A stretch of DNA of 64,000 bases from Arthrobacter_M sp030063245. GTDB lineage: Bacteria > Actinomycetota > Actinomycetes > Actinomycetales > Micrococcaceae. Position numbers and translations under genes: made by a program. The notes under the pieces were generated by a model, which was not told the DNA's origin, searched no databases, and saw only the letters and a list, made by a program, of their open reading frames with translations. Shown here one piece after another: positions 1 through 9,900 of this stretch. The first letter of the stretch is position 1; every line of letters starts with the position of its first letter. Where the stretch lies: positions 496,001-560,000 of the forward strand of contig NZ_CP180316.1 of assembly GCF_051131705.1 (NCBI RefSeq). The letters run 5' to 3'.

Positions 1-186
1 TTCAACGCCTCGCGCCTGGAGAGGGTCATTACGTTGCCGGCGCTGTCCGATGCGGACGGTGCTCCACGGATGTTCGACCTGCGGCTGACCACCGCCGAGG
101 ACCATAAGCTGCGGCAGGGCGAGCGGACACCGGCAGGCGGAACCTCCCGGGTGGAAGCCAACTCGATCAGCGTTTACCGCGCCTGA
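1..186 (+). CDS. glgX: C-terminal end of a glycogen debranching enzyme (GlgX-like), partial
   Basis: The reading frame is open from base 1 and ends at TGA 184-186, giving 61 residues that begin FNASRLERVITLPAL. That resembles the last beta-sandwich domain of GlgX/TreX-type GH13 debranching enzymes, where an 'FNA' strand is followed by a 'LPA' strand and the protein ends in a short strand such as SISVYR. GlgX removes alpha-1,6 branches from glycogen, usually after phosphorylase has trimmed the outer chains, which fits the convergent glgP next door. The catalytic domain lies outside the window, so the name rests on a short tail and context only; another GH13 enzyme is possible. Confidence 0.55.
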   Translation, partial: FNASRLERVITLPALSDADGAPRMFDLRLTTAEDHKLRQGERTPAGGTSRVEANSISVYRA

Positions 187-220
187 CGAACTACCGCTCC
201 TGGCGAACTACCGCTCCTGG
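187..220. repeat. Tandem 17-bp duplication after the glgX-like stop
   Basis: Two identical copies of CGAACTACCGCTCCTGG lie side by side (187-203 and 204-220) directly after the stop codon. It looks like a recent slippage duplication with no clear function. Confidence 0.7.
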
Positions 221-232
221 CGGACAGCCCTC

Positions 233-262
233 CCGGATCTGAGGTGAGCACCTCAGATCCGG
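233..262. terminator. Bidirectional hairpin between glgX-like gene and glgP
   Basis: A perfect 14-bp inverted repeat (CCGGATCTGAGGTG at 233-246, its complement at 249-262) with almost no loop separates two convergent genes. There is no long T-run, as is common in high-GC actinobacteria. Probably a shared terminator. Confidence 0.7.
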
Positions 263-269
263 AAAGTGC

Positions 270-2885
270 TCAGGCGTTGATGATCAGACCCAGCTCGGCC
301 TTGTTCGCCAGCGCAGCGTGGTTCGGCAGCACCCGCACGGTGTAGCCGAAGCTGCCTGAACGGTCGATGACAATATCGCCGCTGAACAGATACCGTCCCT
401 GCCCCAGATCTTCGGACCTGTCCAGCACAGCCATCGTCGTTTCGCTGAGCTCGTCACTGTCCAACGCACGGCCGTAGGCCGTTTCCACACTGACATCCCG
501 GGGTGTGAGCGAATCCAGTGCCACGTAGGCCTGCACCGTAATGGTGTCGCCGATCTGTGGCTCGTCCGTTACGCCGAGGGAGTCGACATGCTCGACGACC
601 AGCCGCGGCCAGGCGGCCCGGACCCGGCCCGTCCAGGCGGCCAGTTCCTTGGCTTGGACATACCCATCGGCGCGTGCGGCCCGGCCGGAGAGGGCCGCGG
701 GTTCATACAGCCGGGTCACGTAATCCTGCACCATTCGCTCGGCCGAGACCGCCGGCCCGAGCTTCGAGAGCGTGTGCTTGATCATCGAAATCCAGTGTGT
801 CGGAAGCGTCTCCCGGGCCGCCTTGGAGGGCCCGGCGGCTCCGGCCCCGCTGGAGACGATCGAGCCATAGAACCGTGGCGCCACCTGATTCTCCAGCAGT
901 TCATACAGAGCCGCCGCTTCAATGTCGTCCCGTTCCTCAAAGGAGGCACCGTTGTTGGCGGTCGGGATCGCCCAACCGTTTTCGCCGTCGTACAGTTCGT
1001 CCCACCAGCCGTCCATGACGGAAAGGTTCAGCGACCCGTTGATGGCAGCCTTCATACCCGAGGTTCCGCAGGCTTCCAGCGGACGCAGCGGATTGTTCAG
1101 CCAGACGTCGCACCCCGGGAACAGGGTGCGGGCCATGGCGATGTCATAGTTGGGCAGGAAGACGATCCGGTGCCTGACCGTGGGATCATCGGTGAAAGTG
1201 ACCAGATCCTGAATCATTTTTTTACCCGCGTCGTCCGCCGGGTGGGACTTCCCGGCGATGACCAGCTGAATGGGGTGGTCCACATTGAGCAGCAGGGCCC
1301 TCAGCCGGGCGGGATCGCGAAGCATCAGCGTCAGCCGCTTGTAGGTCGGCACGCGCCGGGCGAAACCGATCGTCAGCACATCCGGATCCAGCACGCTGTT
1401 CGTCCAGGCCAGTTCCGCGTCCGCTGCCCCGCGTTTCTTCCAGGAGGAACGCAGCCGGCGGCGCACGTCCTGCACCAATGCACCGCGCAGCGTGCGCCGC
1501 ATGGACCACACATCCGCGTCTGAGACGTCGTACACCTTGGCCCAGTCGGGCCCGTCCAGAACCTGGGCGCCAAAGCGTTCCGCGGCCAGGGCGCTGAGCT
1601 TCGGGTCCACCCAGGTGGGTACGTGCACACCATTGGTCACCGAGGTGATGGGAACCTCACTGTGATCGAAACCCGGCCACAGCCCGGCGAACATTTCGCG
1701 CGAAACCACGCCGTGCAGCTTTGCCACCCCGTTGGCCCGCTGGGCCAGCCGCAGACCCATGACGGCCATGTTGAACAACGTGCCGTCGCCGTCGTCGTAG
1801 GTCTCCGCGCCGAGCGCCAGGACCTTGTCCAGCGGCACATTCGGCGCCAGGCCGGCGTCGAAGAAGTGCCGGATCTGGCTGGCCGGGAAGCGGTCGATTC
1901 CCGCCGGGACGGGAGTGTGCGTGGTGAAGACGGTGGACGCCCGGCCCGCGGTGAGGGCCTCTTCCCAGCTCAACGGCGCCGCCGTCACTGCCGGGTCCAT
2001 CAGCTCGCGGATCCGCTCAATGCCCAGGAAACCGGCATGGCCTTCGTTGGTGTGGAAAACCTCCGGAGTCGGCCCGCCGGTCAGGCGGGCATAGATGCGC
2101 AGCGCCTTGACTCCGCCCATGCCCAGCAGGAGTTCCTGCTGCAGCCGGTGGTCTCCGCCGCCGCCGTACAGCCGGTCGGTGATGGTGCGTGCGGCGTCGT
2201 CGTTCCCCGGCACGTTGGAATCGAGCAGCAGCAGCGGCACGCGGCCCACATCGGCGCGCCAGATATAGGCGAGCAGCTGGCGCCCTTCGGGCAGCGGCAA
2301 CACCACATGCGCCGGCGTGCCGTCCGGTTCGCGCAGCAGCGTCAGCGGCAGATTGTCCGGGTCCAGCACCGGGTAGGTTTCCTGCTGCCACCCGTCACGG
2401 GACAGCGACTGCTTGAAATAGCCGGCCTGGTACAGCAGCCCGACGCCGATCAGCGGCACACCGAGGTCCGACGCGGCTTTGAGGTGGTCCCCGGCCAGAA
2501 TGCCCAGTCCGCCGGAATACTGCGGAAGGGCCTCGGCAATGCCGAACTCGGGCGAAAAGTAGGCGATGCAGGTTGGGGCGGATTCGCCGAGCCCCTGATA
2601 CCAGCGCGGCTTGGTCAGGTAACGCTTGAGGTCATCGTTGGCGCGTTGCACTCGGGCGACGACGGCGGGGTCCGCCGCGAGCTGCTGCAGTTCCTCGCGG
2701 CCCACGGAGCCCAGGAAGGTCGCGGGATCGTGTTTGCTCTCTTCCCAGATTCTCGGATTCATGGTGGCAAATAGTTCACGGGTGGGCGAATGCCAGGACC
2801 ATCTCAGATTGGTGGCCAGTGCGGCCAGCGGGGAGATCGGTTCCGGCAGCACGGTACGGACGGTGAATCTACGGATTGCCTTCAT
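270..2885 (-). CDS. glgP: Alpha-glucan (glycogen/maltodextrin) phosphorylase
   Basis: GT35 phosphorylase releasing glucose-1-phosphate from alpha-1,4-glucans in the cytosol. The protein starts MKAIRRFTVRTVLPEPI and continues with the N-terminal domain typical of the bacterial/archaeal short phosphorylases (LRWSWHSPTRELF). FSPEFGIAEALPQYSGGLG lies about residue 110-130, and near the C-terminal third the pyridoxal-phosphate site reads EACGTSGMKAAINGSLN, with Lys612 the predicted Schiff-base lysine. Length of about 871 residues is normal. An upstream in-frame ATG at 2906 would add seven residues; the internal ATG gives the N-terminus usual for the family. The gene is divergent from the glgE operon, so the roughly 150 bp between them should hold both promoters. 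It supplies the degradative arm opposite the GlgE biosynthetic arm. Confidence 0.93.
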   Translation of the reverse strand: MKAIRRFTVRTVLPEPISPLAALATNLRWSWHSPTRELFATMNPRIWEESKHDPATFLGSVGREELQQLAADPAVVARVQRANDDLKRYLTKPRWYQGLGESAPTCIAYFSPEFGIAEALPQYSGGLGILAGDHLKAASDLGVPLIGVGLLYQAGYFKQSLSRDGWQQETYPVLDPDNLPLTLLREPDGTPAHVVLPLPEGRQLLAYIWRADVGRVPLLLLDSNVPGNDDAARTITDRLYGGGGDHRLQQELLLGMGGVKALRIYARLTGGPTPEVFHTNEGHAGFLGIERIRELMDPAVTAAPLSWEEALTAGRASTVFTTHTPVPAGIDRFPASQIRHFFDAGLAPNVPLDKVLALGAETYDDGDGTLFNMAVMGLRLAQRANGVAKLHGVVSREMFAGLWPGFDHSEVPITSVTNGVHVPTWVDPKLSALAAERFGAQVLDGPDWAKVYDVSDADVWSMRRTLRGALVQDVRRRLRSSWKKRGAADAELAWTNSVLDPDVLTIGFARRVPTYKRLTLMLRDPARLRALLLNVDHPIQLVIAGKSHPADDAGKKMIQDLVTFTDDPTVRHRIVFLPNYDIAMARTLFPGCDVWLNNPLRPLEACGTSGMKAAINGSLNLSVMDGWWDELYDGENGWAIPTANNGASFEERDDIEAAALYELLENQVAPRFYGSIVSSGAGAAGPSKAARETLPTHWISMIKHTLSKLGPAVSAERMVQDYVTRLYEPAALSGRAARADGYVQAKELAAWTGRVRAAWPRLVVEHVDSLGVTDEPQIGDTITVQAYVALDSLTPRDVSVETAYGRALDSDELSETTMAVLDRSEDLGQGRYLFSGDIVIDRSGSFGYTVRVLPNHAALANKAELGLIINA

Positions 2886-3037
2886 TTTCGACACCTTAGC
2901 GCACAAGCCGCGGCATCCGTTAGCCGCCGGAATCCACCGGATGAAACCCGGCTTAACATGGTCGCGGATACCGGAAACATGGAGTCGAAAACGGCCGATC
3001 TTAGCAATCCGGTGCCTTTCTCGCTAACGTCTATCCT

Positions 3038-5146
3038 GTGACTACTTCCAAGGCGTTGTCCGCAGAAGACGAATCAGGCAGCAGCAGGGGCGCGGGCTCT
3101 CCCGCCGCCGGGCCGGCCCCGACGGGCATCCGGGAGGGGCTGCGGTTTGGCAGATTCCCGATTACCGAAATTTCCCCGGTCATCGACGGCGGCTTGTTCC
3201 CCGCGAAGGCCGTCCCCGGCGCGGATCTGGAGATCGGGGCCACCGTTTTCCGTGAGGGGCACGACCTGCTGGGCGTCAGCGCCGTCCTGCTGGACCCGGA
3301 CGGCAGCGAAAGCCAGCGCACTCGGCTCGCCCCGGTCGGAAAGGGATCGGACGGCTGGACCGGCCGGCTTACACCTGCGGACACCGGACGTTGGTCCTTT
3401 CTGATCGAGGCCTGGTCCGACCTTTACGGCACCTGGCGGCACAACGCCGAGGTAAAGATCGCCGCGGATGTGGACGTCAATCTGATGCTCGCAGAGGGAG
3501 CAGCACTGCTGACCAAAGCCGCGGTCGACGACGGCCGGCCGGCTGCCGACGCGAAAACGTTCCGCGCCGCCGCAGGCCAGCTCGCCGACGCCACGTTGAG
3601 CGTGCCGGCCCGGCTGGGTGCCGGCGTTCACGCCGCCGTGCTGGCCGCCGTCGAACGTCTGCCGATCCGGGATCTGGTGACCAGCAGCGCCGCGTACCCG
3701 ATCCAGGTGGAACGTGACGCGGCCGGCCGTGGATCCTGGTACGAATTTTTCCCGCGTTCCGAAGGTGCCGTGCGCGACCCGGCCTCGGGGGAGTGGACCA
3801 GTGGCACCTTCCGGACCGCCGCCGCACGGCTGGAGGCGGTGGCGGGGATGGGCTTCGACGTCATCTACCTGCCGCCGATCCACCCGATCGGCAAGATCAA
3901 CCGCAAGGGCCGGAACAACACCCTGGTCGCCGGACCGGCGGATCCCGGATCGCCGTGGGCGATCGGCTCCGACGAGGGCGGCCACGATGCGATCCATCCG
4001 GATCTGGGCGGCTTCGCGGACTTCGATGCATTTGTCGGCCGCGCCGCGCAGCTCGGCCTGGAAGTCGCCCTTGACCTTGCCCTGCAGTGTGCGCCGGACC
4101 ATCCCTGGGCCTCGGACCATCCGGAATGGTTCACCACCCGCATCGACGGATCCATCGCCTTCGCCGAAAACCCGCCGAAAAAGTACCAGGATATCTATCC
4201 GCTGAATTTCGATAACGATCCTGAGGGTCTGTCCAGGGAGATTCTGCGGATCGTGGAACTCTGGATCGGTCACGGGGTAAAGATTTTCCGCGTCGATAAT
4301 CCGCACACCAAGCCGGTGTGGTTTTGGGAGTGGCTGATCGCCGCCGTCAATTCCCGGCACCCGGAAGTGGTGTTCCTGGCGGAGGCATTTACGCGGCCCG
4401 CGATGATGCACGCACTGGGCCGGGCCGGGTTCCAGCAGTCCTACAGCTACTTCACCTGGCGGAACACGCGGTTGGAGGTGGAGGAGTATCTGCAGCAGAT
4501 CAGCCATCAGACCGCGGCGTTTTTCCGGCCGAATTTCTTCGTCAACACGCCGGACATTCTGACCGAATATCTGCAGTACGGCGGCCCCGCGGCCTTCAAA
4601 ATCCGAGCGGTGCTCGCCGCCATGGGCAGCCCGCTATGGGGGATGTACGCAGGCTATGAATTGTTCGAACACGTTGCCCGGCCCGGCGCCGAGGAGTACA
4701 TCGACAATGAAAAGTTTGAATACAAACAGCGTGATTTTGCCGCGGCGGAGTCCGCGGGCCGGTCACTGGCACCGTTCATCACCCGGCTGAACCGGATCCG
4801 CCGGGACCACCCCGCGCTGCTGGACCTGCAGAACCTCACCGTTCAGTCGACGTCGGACGTCGCGACAGTGGCGTTCAGCAAACACAAGACCATCCACAGG
4901 CCGGATGGCAGCACCGTGAAGGATACGATTATCGTCGTTGCCAACCTCGATCCGCACAGCGCGCGGGAAGGCGCCGTCTACCTCGACCTGGCGGCTCTGG
5001 AACTGGACATCTTCAACCCGGACGGGACTTTTGTCGTGGATGAACTGATCAGCGGCGAGACCTGGAACTGGGGCAGTGAAAATTATTTCCGCCTTGACGC
5101 CCACCGAGAACCTGCCCATATTCTGCATGTAAGGCGGCAACGATGA
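3038..5146 (+). CDS. glgE: Alpha-1,4-glucan:maltose-1-phosphate maltosyltransferase
   Basis: GH13_3 enzyme that extends alpha-1,4-glucan with maltosyl units from maltose-1-phosphate. The 702-residue protein starts at GTG 3038. It has an N-terminal beta-sandwich/dimerisation part (to about residue 200), then the (beta/alpha)8 barrel. The predicted nucleophile is Asp420 in IFRVDNPHTKPV and the acid/base is Glu449 in FLAEAFTRP, with the same 29-residue spacing as in Streptomyces GlgE as I recall it. HPEWF and the RKGRNN segment before the barrel active site are also typical. The stop overlaps the treS start by 4 bp (ATGA), so this is the first gene of a tightly coupled operon making branched glucan from trehalose. 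Confidence 0.95.
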   Translation: MTTSKALSAEDESGSSRGAGSPAAGPAPTGIREGLRFGRFPITEISPVIDGGLFPAKAVPGADLEIGATVFREGHDLLGVSAVLLDPDGSESQRTRLAPVGKGSDGWTGRLTPADTGRWSFLIEAWSDLYGTWRHNAEVKIAADVDVNLMLAEGAALLTKAAVDDGRPAADAKTFRAAAGQLADATLSVPARLGAGVHAAVLAAVERLPIRDLVTSSAAYPIQVERDAAGRGSWYEFFPRSEGAVRDPASGEWTSGTFRTAAARLEAVAGMGFDVIYLPPIHPIGKINRKGRNNTLVAGPADPGSPWAIGSDEGGHDAIHPDLGGFADFDAFVGRAAQLGLEVALDLALQCAPDHPWASDHPEWFTTRIDGSIAFAENPPKKYQDIYPLNFDNDPEGLSREILRIVELWIGHGVKIFRVDNPHTKPVWFWEWLIAAVNSRHPEVVFLAEAFTRPAMMHALGRAGFQQSYSYFTWRNTRLEVEEYLQQISHQTAAFFRPNFFVNTPDILTEYLQYGGPAAFKIRAVLAAMGSPLWGMYAGYELFEHVARPGAEEYIDNEKFEYKQRDFAAAESAGRSLAPFITRLNRIRRDHPALLDLQNLTVQSTSDVATVAFSKHKTIHRPDGSTVKDTIIVVANLDPHSAREGAVYLDLAALELDIFNPDGTFVVDELISGETWNWGSENYFRLDAHREPAHILHVRRQR

Positions 5147-6930
5147 CCTTTGCAGCGCCCAACATCTCCAACCAGTTCAATTTGAACGCCCCCGGTCTCA
5201 AACACGATCCGTACTGGTACCGGAAAGCCGTCTTCTACGAGGTGCTGGTGCGTGGTTTCGCCGATGCCAACGGGGACGGCTCCGGCGATTTTTCCGGGCT
5301 GATCGAGCGACTGGACTATCTGCAGTGGCTCGGCATCGACTGCCTTTGGCTGCCGCCGTTCTTTGACTCGCCCCTGCGCGACGGCGGCTACGACATCCGC
5401 GATTACTACTCGGTGCTGGACGAGTTCGGCACGATCGGCGACTTCAAACGGCTGGTCGCCGAGGCGCACGCGCGCGGCGTCCGGGTGATCATCGATCTGC
5501 CGGTGAACCACACCTCGGACCAGCACCATTGGTTCCAGTCCTCCCGCGAAGACCCGGAAGGCCCCCATGGGGACTTCTACATGTGGAGTGATACCGACGA
5601 GAAGTATCAGGACGCGCGCATCATCTTCGTGGACACCGAGGAATCCAACTGGACGTTTGACCCGGTCCGCCGGCAGTTCTTCTGGCACCGGTTCTTCAGC
5701 CATCAGCCGGATCTGAACTTCGAGAACCCCAAGGTTATTGAGGCCATTTTCGACGTGGTGAGGTTCTGGCTGGACCAGGGCATCGACGGCTTCCGGGCGG
5801 ACGCGATCCCGTACCTCTTCGCCGAGGAGGGGACCAACTGCGAAAACCTTGAGCCCACCCACGAATTCCTGCGCCAGCTCCGGGCCATGGTGGATGAAAA
5901 CTACCCTGGCCGCGTCATCATTGCGGAGGCCAACCAGCCGCCGGATGAAGTGGTGGAGTACTTCGGCACGACGGAAGCGCCGGAATGCCACATGGCCTTC
6001 CACTTTCCGATCATGCCCCGGCTGTACTACGCGCTACGGGACCAGAAGGCCGCGCCGATCATCCAGACCATGATCGATACCCCTGCCATTCCCGCCGGCG
6101 CCCAGTGGGGCACCTTCCTGCGCAACCATGACGAGCTGACGCTGGAAATGGTGACCGCCGAGGAACGCGAGGCCATGCTGGGCTGGTACGCACCGGATTC
6201 GCGGATGCGCGCTAACATCGGCATCCGCCGCCGGCTGGCACCGCTGCTGGACAATTCCCGGGCAGAGATCGAGATGATCAATGCGCTGTTGCTGTCCCTG
6301 CCCGGCAGCCCATTCCTGTATTACGGCGACGAGATCGGCATGGGGGACAATATCTGGCTGACCGACCGCGATGCCGTGCGCACACCCATGCAATGGACCC
6401 CGGACCGGAACGCCGGGTTCTCCAATGCGGACCCGGGGAAGCTGTACCTGCCGGTGATCCAGTCGCTGGTGTATCACCACAACCACGTCAACGTGGAGGC
6501 ACAGACGTCCCATGCCAGCTCGCTGCTGCACTGGAGCCGGCAGATCCTGGCCGTCCGCCGCGCCCACGCGGCCTTTGGACTGGGCGGCTACCAGAATGTT
6601 GAAGCCACCTCCGAATCGGTGCTCGCGTTCCTGCGGGACATCCCCGAGGGCAACCCGGAGGGCGAGCGGGCGGAAACGCTGCTCTGCGTGTTCAACCTCT
6701 CCCAGCACCCGACCGCGACCCAGCTTCGGATGCCGGCGCTGGCCGGCCGCGGTTTGCGGGATGTGTTTGGCGGAACCGTCTTCCCTCCCGTCGGCGAAGA
6801 CGGCCTGCTGACCCTGACGCTGGGCAGCTTTGACTTCTTCTGGCTCAGGTTGCGGTCCGCGTCCTCCAACCCGATGTCGCCGCAGACCCAGGCGATGCCC
6901 ATCATTCCGATGCCGGGCAGGGATCTCTGA
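5143..6930 (+). CDS. treS: Trehalose synthase (maltose alpha-D-glucosyltransferase)
   Basis: GH13_16 enzyme interconverting trehalose and maltose. The 595-residue protein opens with a segment ending DPYWYRKAVFYEVLVRGF. Conserved blocks are FRADAIPYLFAEEGTNCENL (predicted nucleophile Asp220), IIAEANQPP (acid/base Glu262) and LRNHDELTLEM (Asp330). The 42-residue Asp-Glu spacing matches the mycobacterial enzyme. It starts inside the glgE stop (ATGA) and its own TGA shares a base with the next ATG, so translation is probably coupled across glgE-treS-maltokinase. It has no fused maltokinase domain at its own C-terminus; that domain is instead joined to GlgB downstream. Confidence 0.95.
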   Translation: MTFAAPNISNQFNLNAPGLKHDPYWYRKAVFYEVLVRGFADANGDGSGDFSGLIERLDYLQWLGIDCLWLPPFFDSPLRDGGYDIRDYYSVLDEFGTIGDFKRLVAEAHARGVRVIIDLPVNHTSDQHHWFQSSREDPEGPHGDFYMWSDTDEKYQDARIIFVDTEESNWTFDPVRRQFFWHRFFSHQPDLNFENPKVIEAIFDVVRFWLDQGIDGFRADAIPYLFAEEGTNCENLEPTHEFLRQLRAMVDENYPGRVIIAEANQPPDEVVEYFGTTEAPECHMAFHFPIMPRLYYALRDQKAAPIIQTMIDTPAIPAGAQWGTFLRNHDELTLEMVTAEEREAMLGWYAPDSRMRANIGIRRRLAPLLDNSRAEIEMINALLLSLPGSPFLYYGDEIGMGDNIWLTDRDAVRTPMQWTPDRNAGFSNADPGKLYLPVIQSLVYHHNHVNVEAQTSHASSLLHWSRQILAVRRAHAAFGLGGYQNVEATSESVLAFLRDIPEGNPEGERAETLLCVFNLSQHPTATQLRMPALAGRGLRDVFGGTVFPPVGEDGLLTLTLGSFDFFWLRLRSASSNPMSPQTQAMPIIPMPGRDL

Positions 6931-9900
6931 TGGCCGGACTGACGGCGGCGGTCCCGGATATCCTGGCCGGCTGGCTGCCCGGACAGCGCTGGTATCCGGC
7001 CAAGGGCAGCAGCGTTAGGCTGCGCTCCGCCGGGGGATTCCGACTGGGAGACCCTCATCTTGACACCGAAGCCGTAGGTCTCGAGGTGCACTACATAGCG
7101 GTCGACGACGGCACCCGGGTTCAGGTGCTGCAGGTTCCGCTAAGCTTCCGGGCAGCGCCGCTGGCCGGCGCCGAAACGGCGCTGGTGGCGGAAACCGACG
7201 ATCCGCAACTGGGGCACCGCTGGATCTATGACGCCCCGCACGACCCGGATTTCATCTCGGCGTGGCTGGACTTGCTGAGTGGACATTCCGCTGTCACCGA
7301 GGGAACGGCGACGGCCTTCAGCAGCCCCACGTTCCGGGACTCCCGCGACGCTGGCTCCCGTGATGGGGGCGCTGCCTGCAGGGCCCGAGTGCTCAGCGGC
7401 GAGCAATCGAACACCTCCGTTGTGGTGCAGAACGGTGACAAGCCCGTCATCATCAAGTTTTTCCGCGTGCTGGGCGCCGGCGTGAACCCGGATGTGGAGG
7501 TCGGTGCTGCGCTCACGGCGGCCGGTTGCGTCGACGTTCCGGCGCTGCACGGCTGGGCCACCGGCACCTGGGCTGGAGAGGACGGCCCAGCGGAGGGGAA
7601 TCTTGCCGTCATGCACGAGTTTATCCGCGGCAGCCAGGACGTCTGGGGCTTGGCACTGGCGGCCGCACGCGCGGATGAGGGCTTCGCCGCGCAGGCACAT
7701 GCCATCGGCGCGGCAACCGCGAACGTGCACCGCACCCTGCTGGACAGCATGGGCGGACAGCAGCTGGCGGCAGGCGAGCGCGAAGAATTCATCGAAGGAA
7801 TTGTCACCCGGATCCGCTGGGCATGGTCGCATGCCGGGGACTTGGTGGGACCTTACGAGGATCAGCTCGACGCCGTGATTTCGCGGCTGCGCGAGGTGCG
7901 CCATCTGCCGGCCCTGCAGCGCATCCACGGAGACCTGCATCTGGGCCAGCTGCTCCATGCCGCCGACAGCGGCGGGGAACGCTGGCTGATTCTGGACTTT
8001 GAGGGCGAACCGCTGCGCCCGGTGGCGGAGCGCAACCGACCGGACCTGCCGCTGCGCGACGTCGTCGGCATGCTGCGTTCCTTTGACTATGCCGCCGCAA
8101 CCGCCGCGGACCAGGGGGCCGCCGCAACCGCCGCGGACCAGGGGGCCGGCGCAACCGGGGAGGACCCGGCAACCGTGGCGGACCCGGCAACCGATGCCCG
8201 CGCCAGTCGGCTGGGACAGTGGGCCCGGGCCGTCTCCACAGCCTTTGTCGCCGGTTACCAGAGCGTCAATCAGGGCGCCGTCGAGACGGACTCGGCACTC
8301 TTCCGGGCCCTGTGGCTGGATAAAGCCCTGTACGAAGTTGTTTACGAGCACCGGAACAGACCGTCCTGGACGCAAGTACCGGTCCGCGCCGTGCGCGAGA
8401 CATTGGATTCAATGGGAAGCGGGAACGCAATGGGCAATGGAATTCCGAATCGAAACGATCAGGCAGATCCGGCGGGCATCCCCCCGGCCGTCCCGCCGGC
8501 GCCGGATGCGGGTGGGGCCGCGTCAGGCCGAGCCCCCATGGCCGTGGACACGAACGTGCTGGCGCGGCTCTCCGACGGCACCTTCTACGCCCCGCACTCC
8601 GTCCTCGGCGCCCACCTCGACGCCAACGGCCTCGTCACCATCCGAACGCTGCGGCACCTGGCCGAGTCCGCCGTCGTCGTCACCGCGACGGGCAGATTCC
8701 CGATGACACATGAGTACGGGGGCATCTGGACCGCGGTGCTGGATCCGGAGGAACCCGGGCATGTCCCGGATTACCGGCTGGAGGTCGGCTACTACGGTGG
8801 GAAGACCACCACCGTCGACGATCCATACCGCTATCTGCCGACCGTGGGCGAGATGGACCTGCACCTGATCGGGGAAGGGCGCCACGAGACACTGTGGACC
8901 GCATTGGGCGCCCACGTCCAGCGTTACCACTCGGACCTGGGCGACGTCGGCGGCGTCAGCTTCGCCGTCTGGGCCCCGAACGCCCAGGCCGTCCGGGTCA
9001 AGGGCGACTTCAACAACTGGGACGGCCGGCAGCACGCCATGCGCAGTCTTGGTTCCTCCGGCATCTGGGAACTCTTCATCCCGGACGTTATAGCAGGGGC
9101 GTGCTACAAGTTCGAGATCCTGGGCAGGCACGGGGACTGGAGCGAAAAGGCGGATCCGATGGCGTTCGGCACCGAGGTGCCGCCGCTGACCGCTTCGCGG
9201 GTGGTCGAATCCGGCTACCAGTTCAAGGATGATGACTGGATGGCCGCCCGTGCCGACCGGGATGCGCACAATCTGCCGATGAGCGTCTATGAGGTCCACC
9301 TCGGTTCATGGCGGCTGGGCCTGGGGTACCGTGAGCTGGCCACTGAACTGGTCGAGTATGTGCGCTGGATGGGATTCAGCCATGTGGAACTGATGCCCGT
9401 CGCGGAGCATCCGTTCGGGGGATCCTGGGGCTATCAGGTCACGTCCTACTATGCACCGACCTCTAGGTTCGGGCACCCGGATGAGTTCCGATTCCTGGTG
9501 GACTCACTGCATCAGGCCGGGATCGGCGTCATCATGGACTGGGTTCCGGCTCATTTCCCGAAGGACGCCTGGGCGCTGGCCCGGTTCGACGGGGAACCGC
9601 TCTACGAGCACTCCAATCCGCAGCTTGGAGAACATCCTGACTGGGGCACGCTGATTTTCGATTTCGGCCGCAGTGAGGTCCGGAATTTTTTGGTGGCCAA
9701 CGCCCTGTATTGGTTCGAGGAATTCCACATTGACGGGTTGCGGGTGGATGCGGTCGCATCCATGCTCTACCTCGATTACTCGCGTGAAGCGGGGGAATGG
9801 AGCCCCAATAAATTTGGTGGCCGGGAGAACCTCGAAGCGATATCGCTCCTCCAGGAGGTCAACGCGACAGCGTATAAGCGCTACCCCGGCATAGTAATGA

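Noticed and set aside
3074..4507. 477-codon minus frame opposite glgE
   Set aside because: Shadow of glgE; glgE is fully conserved.
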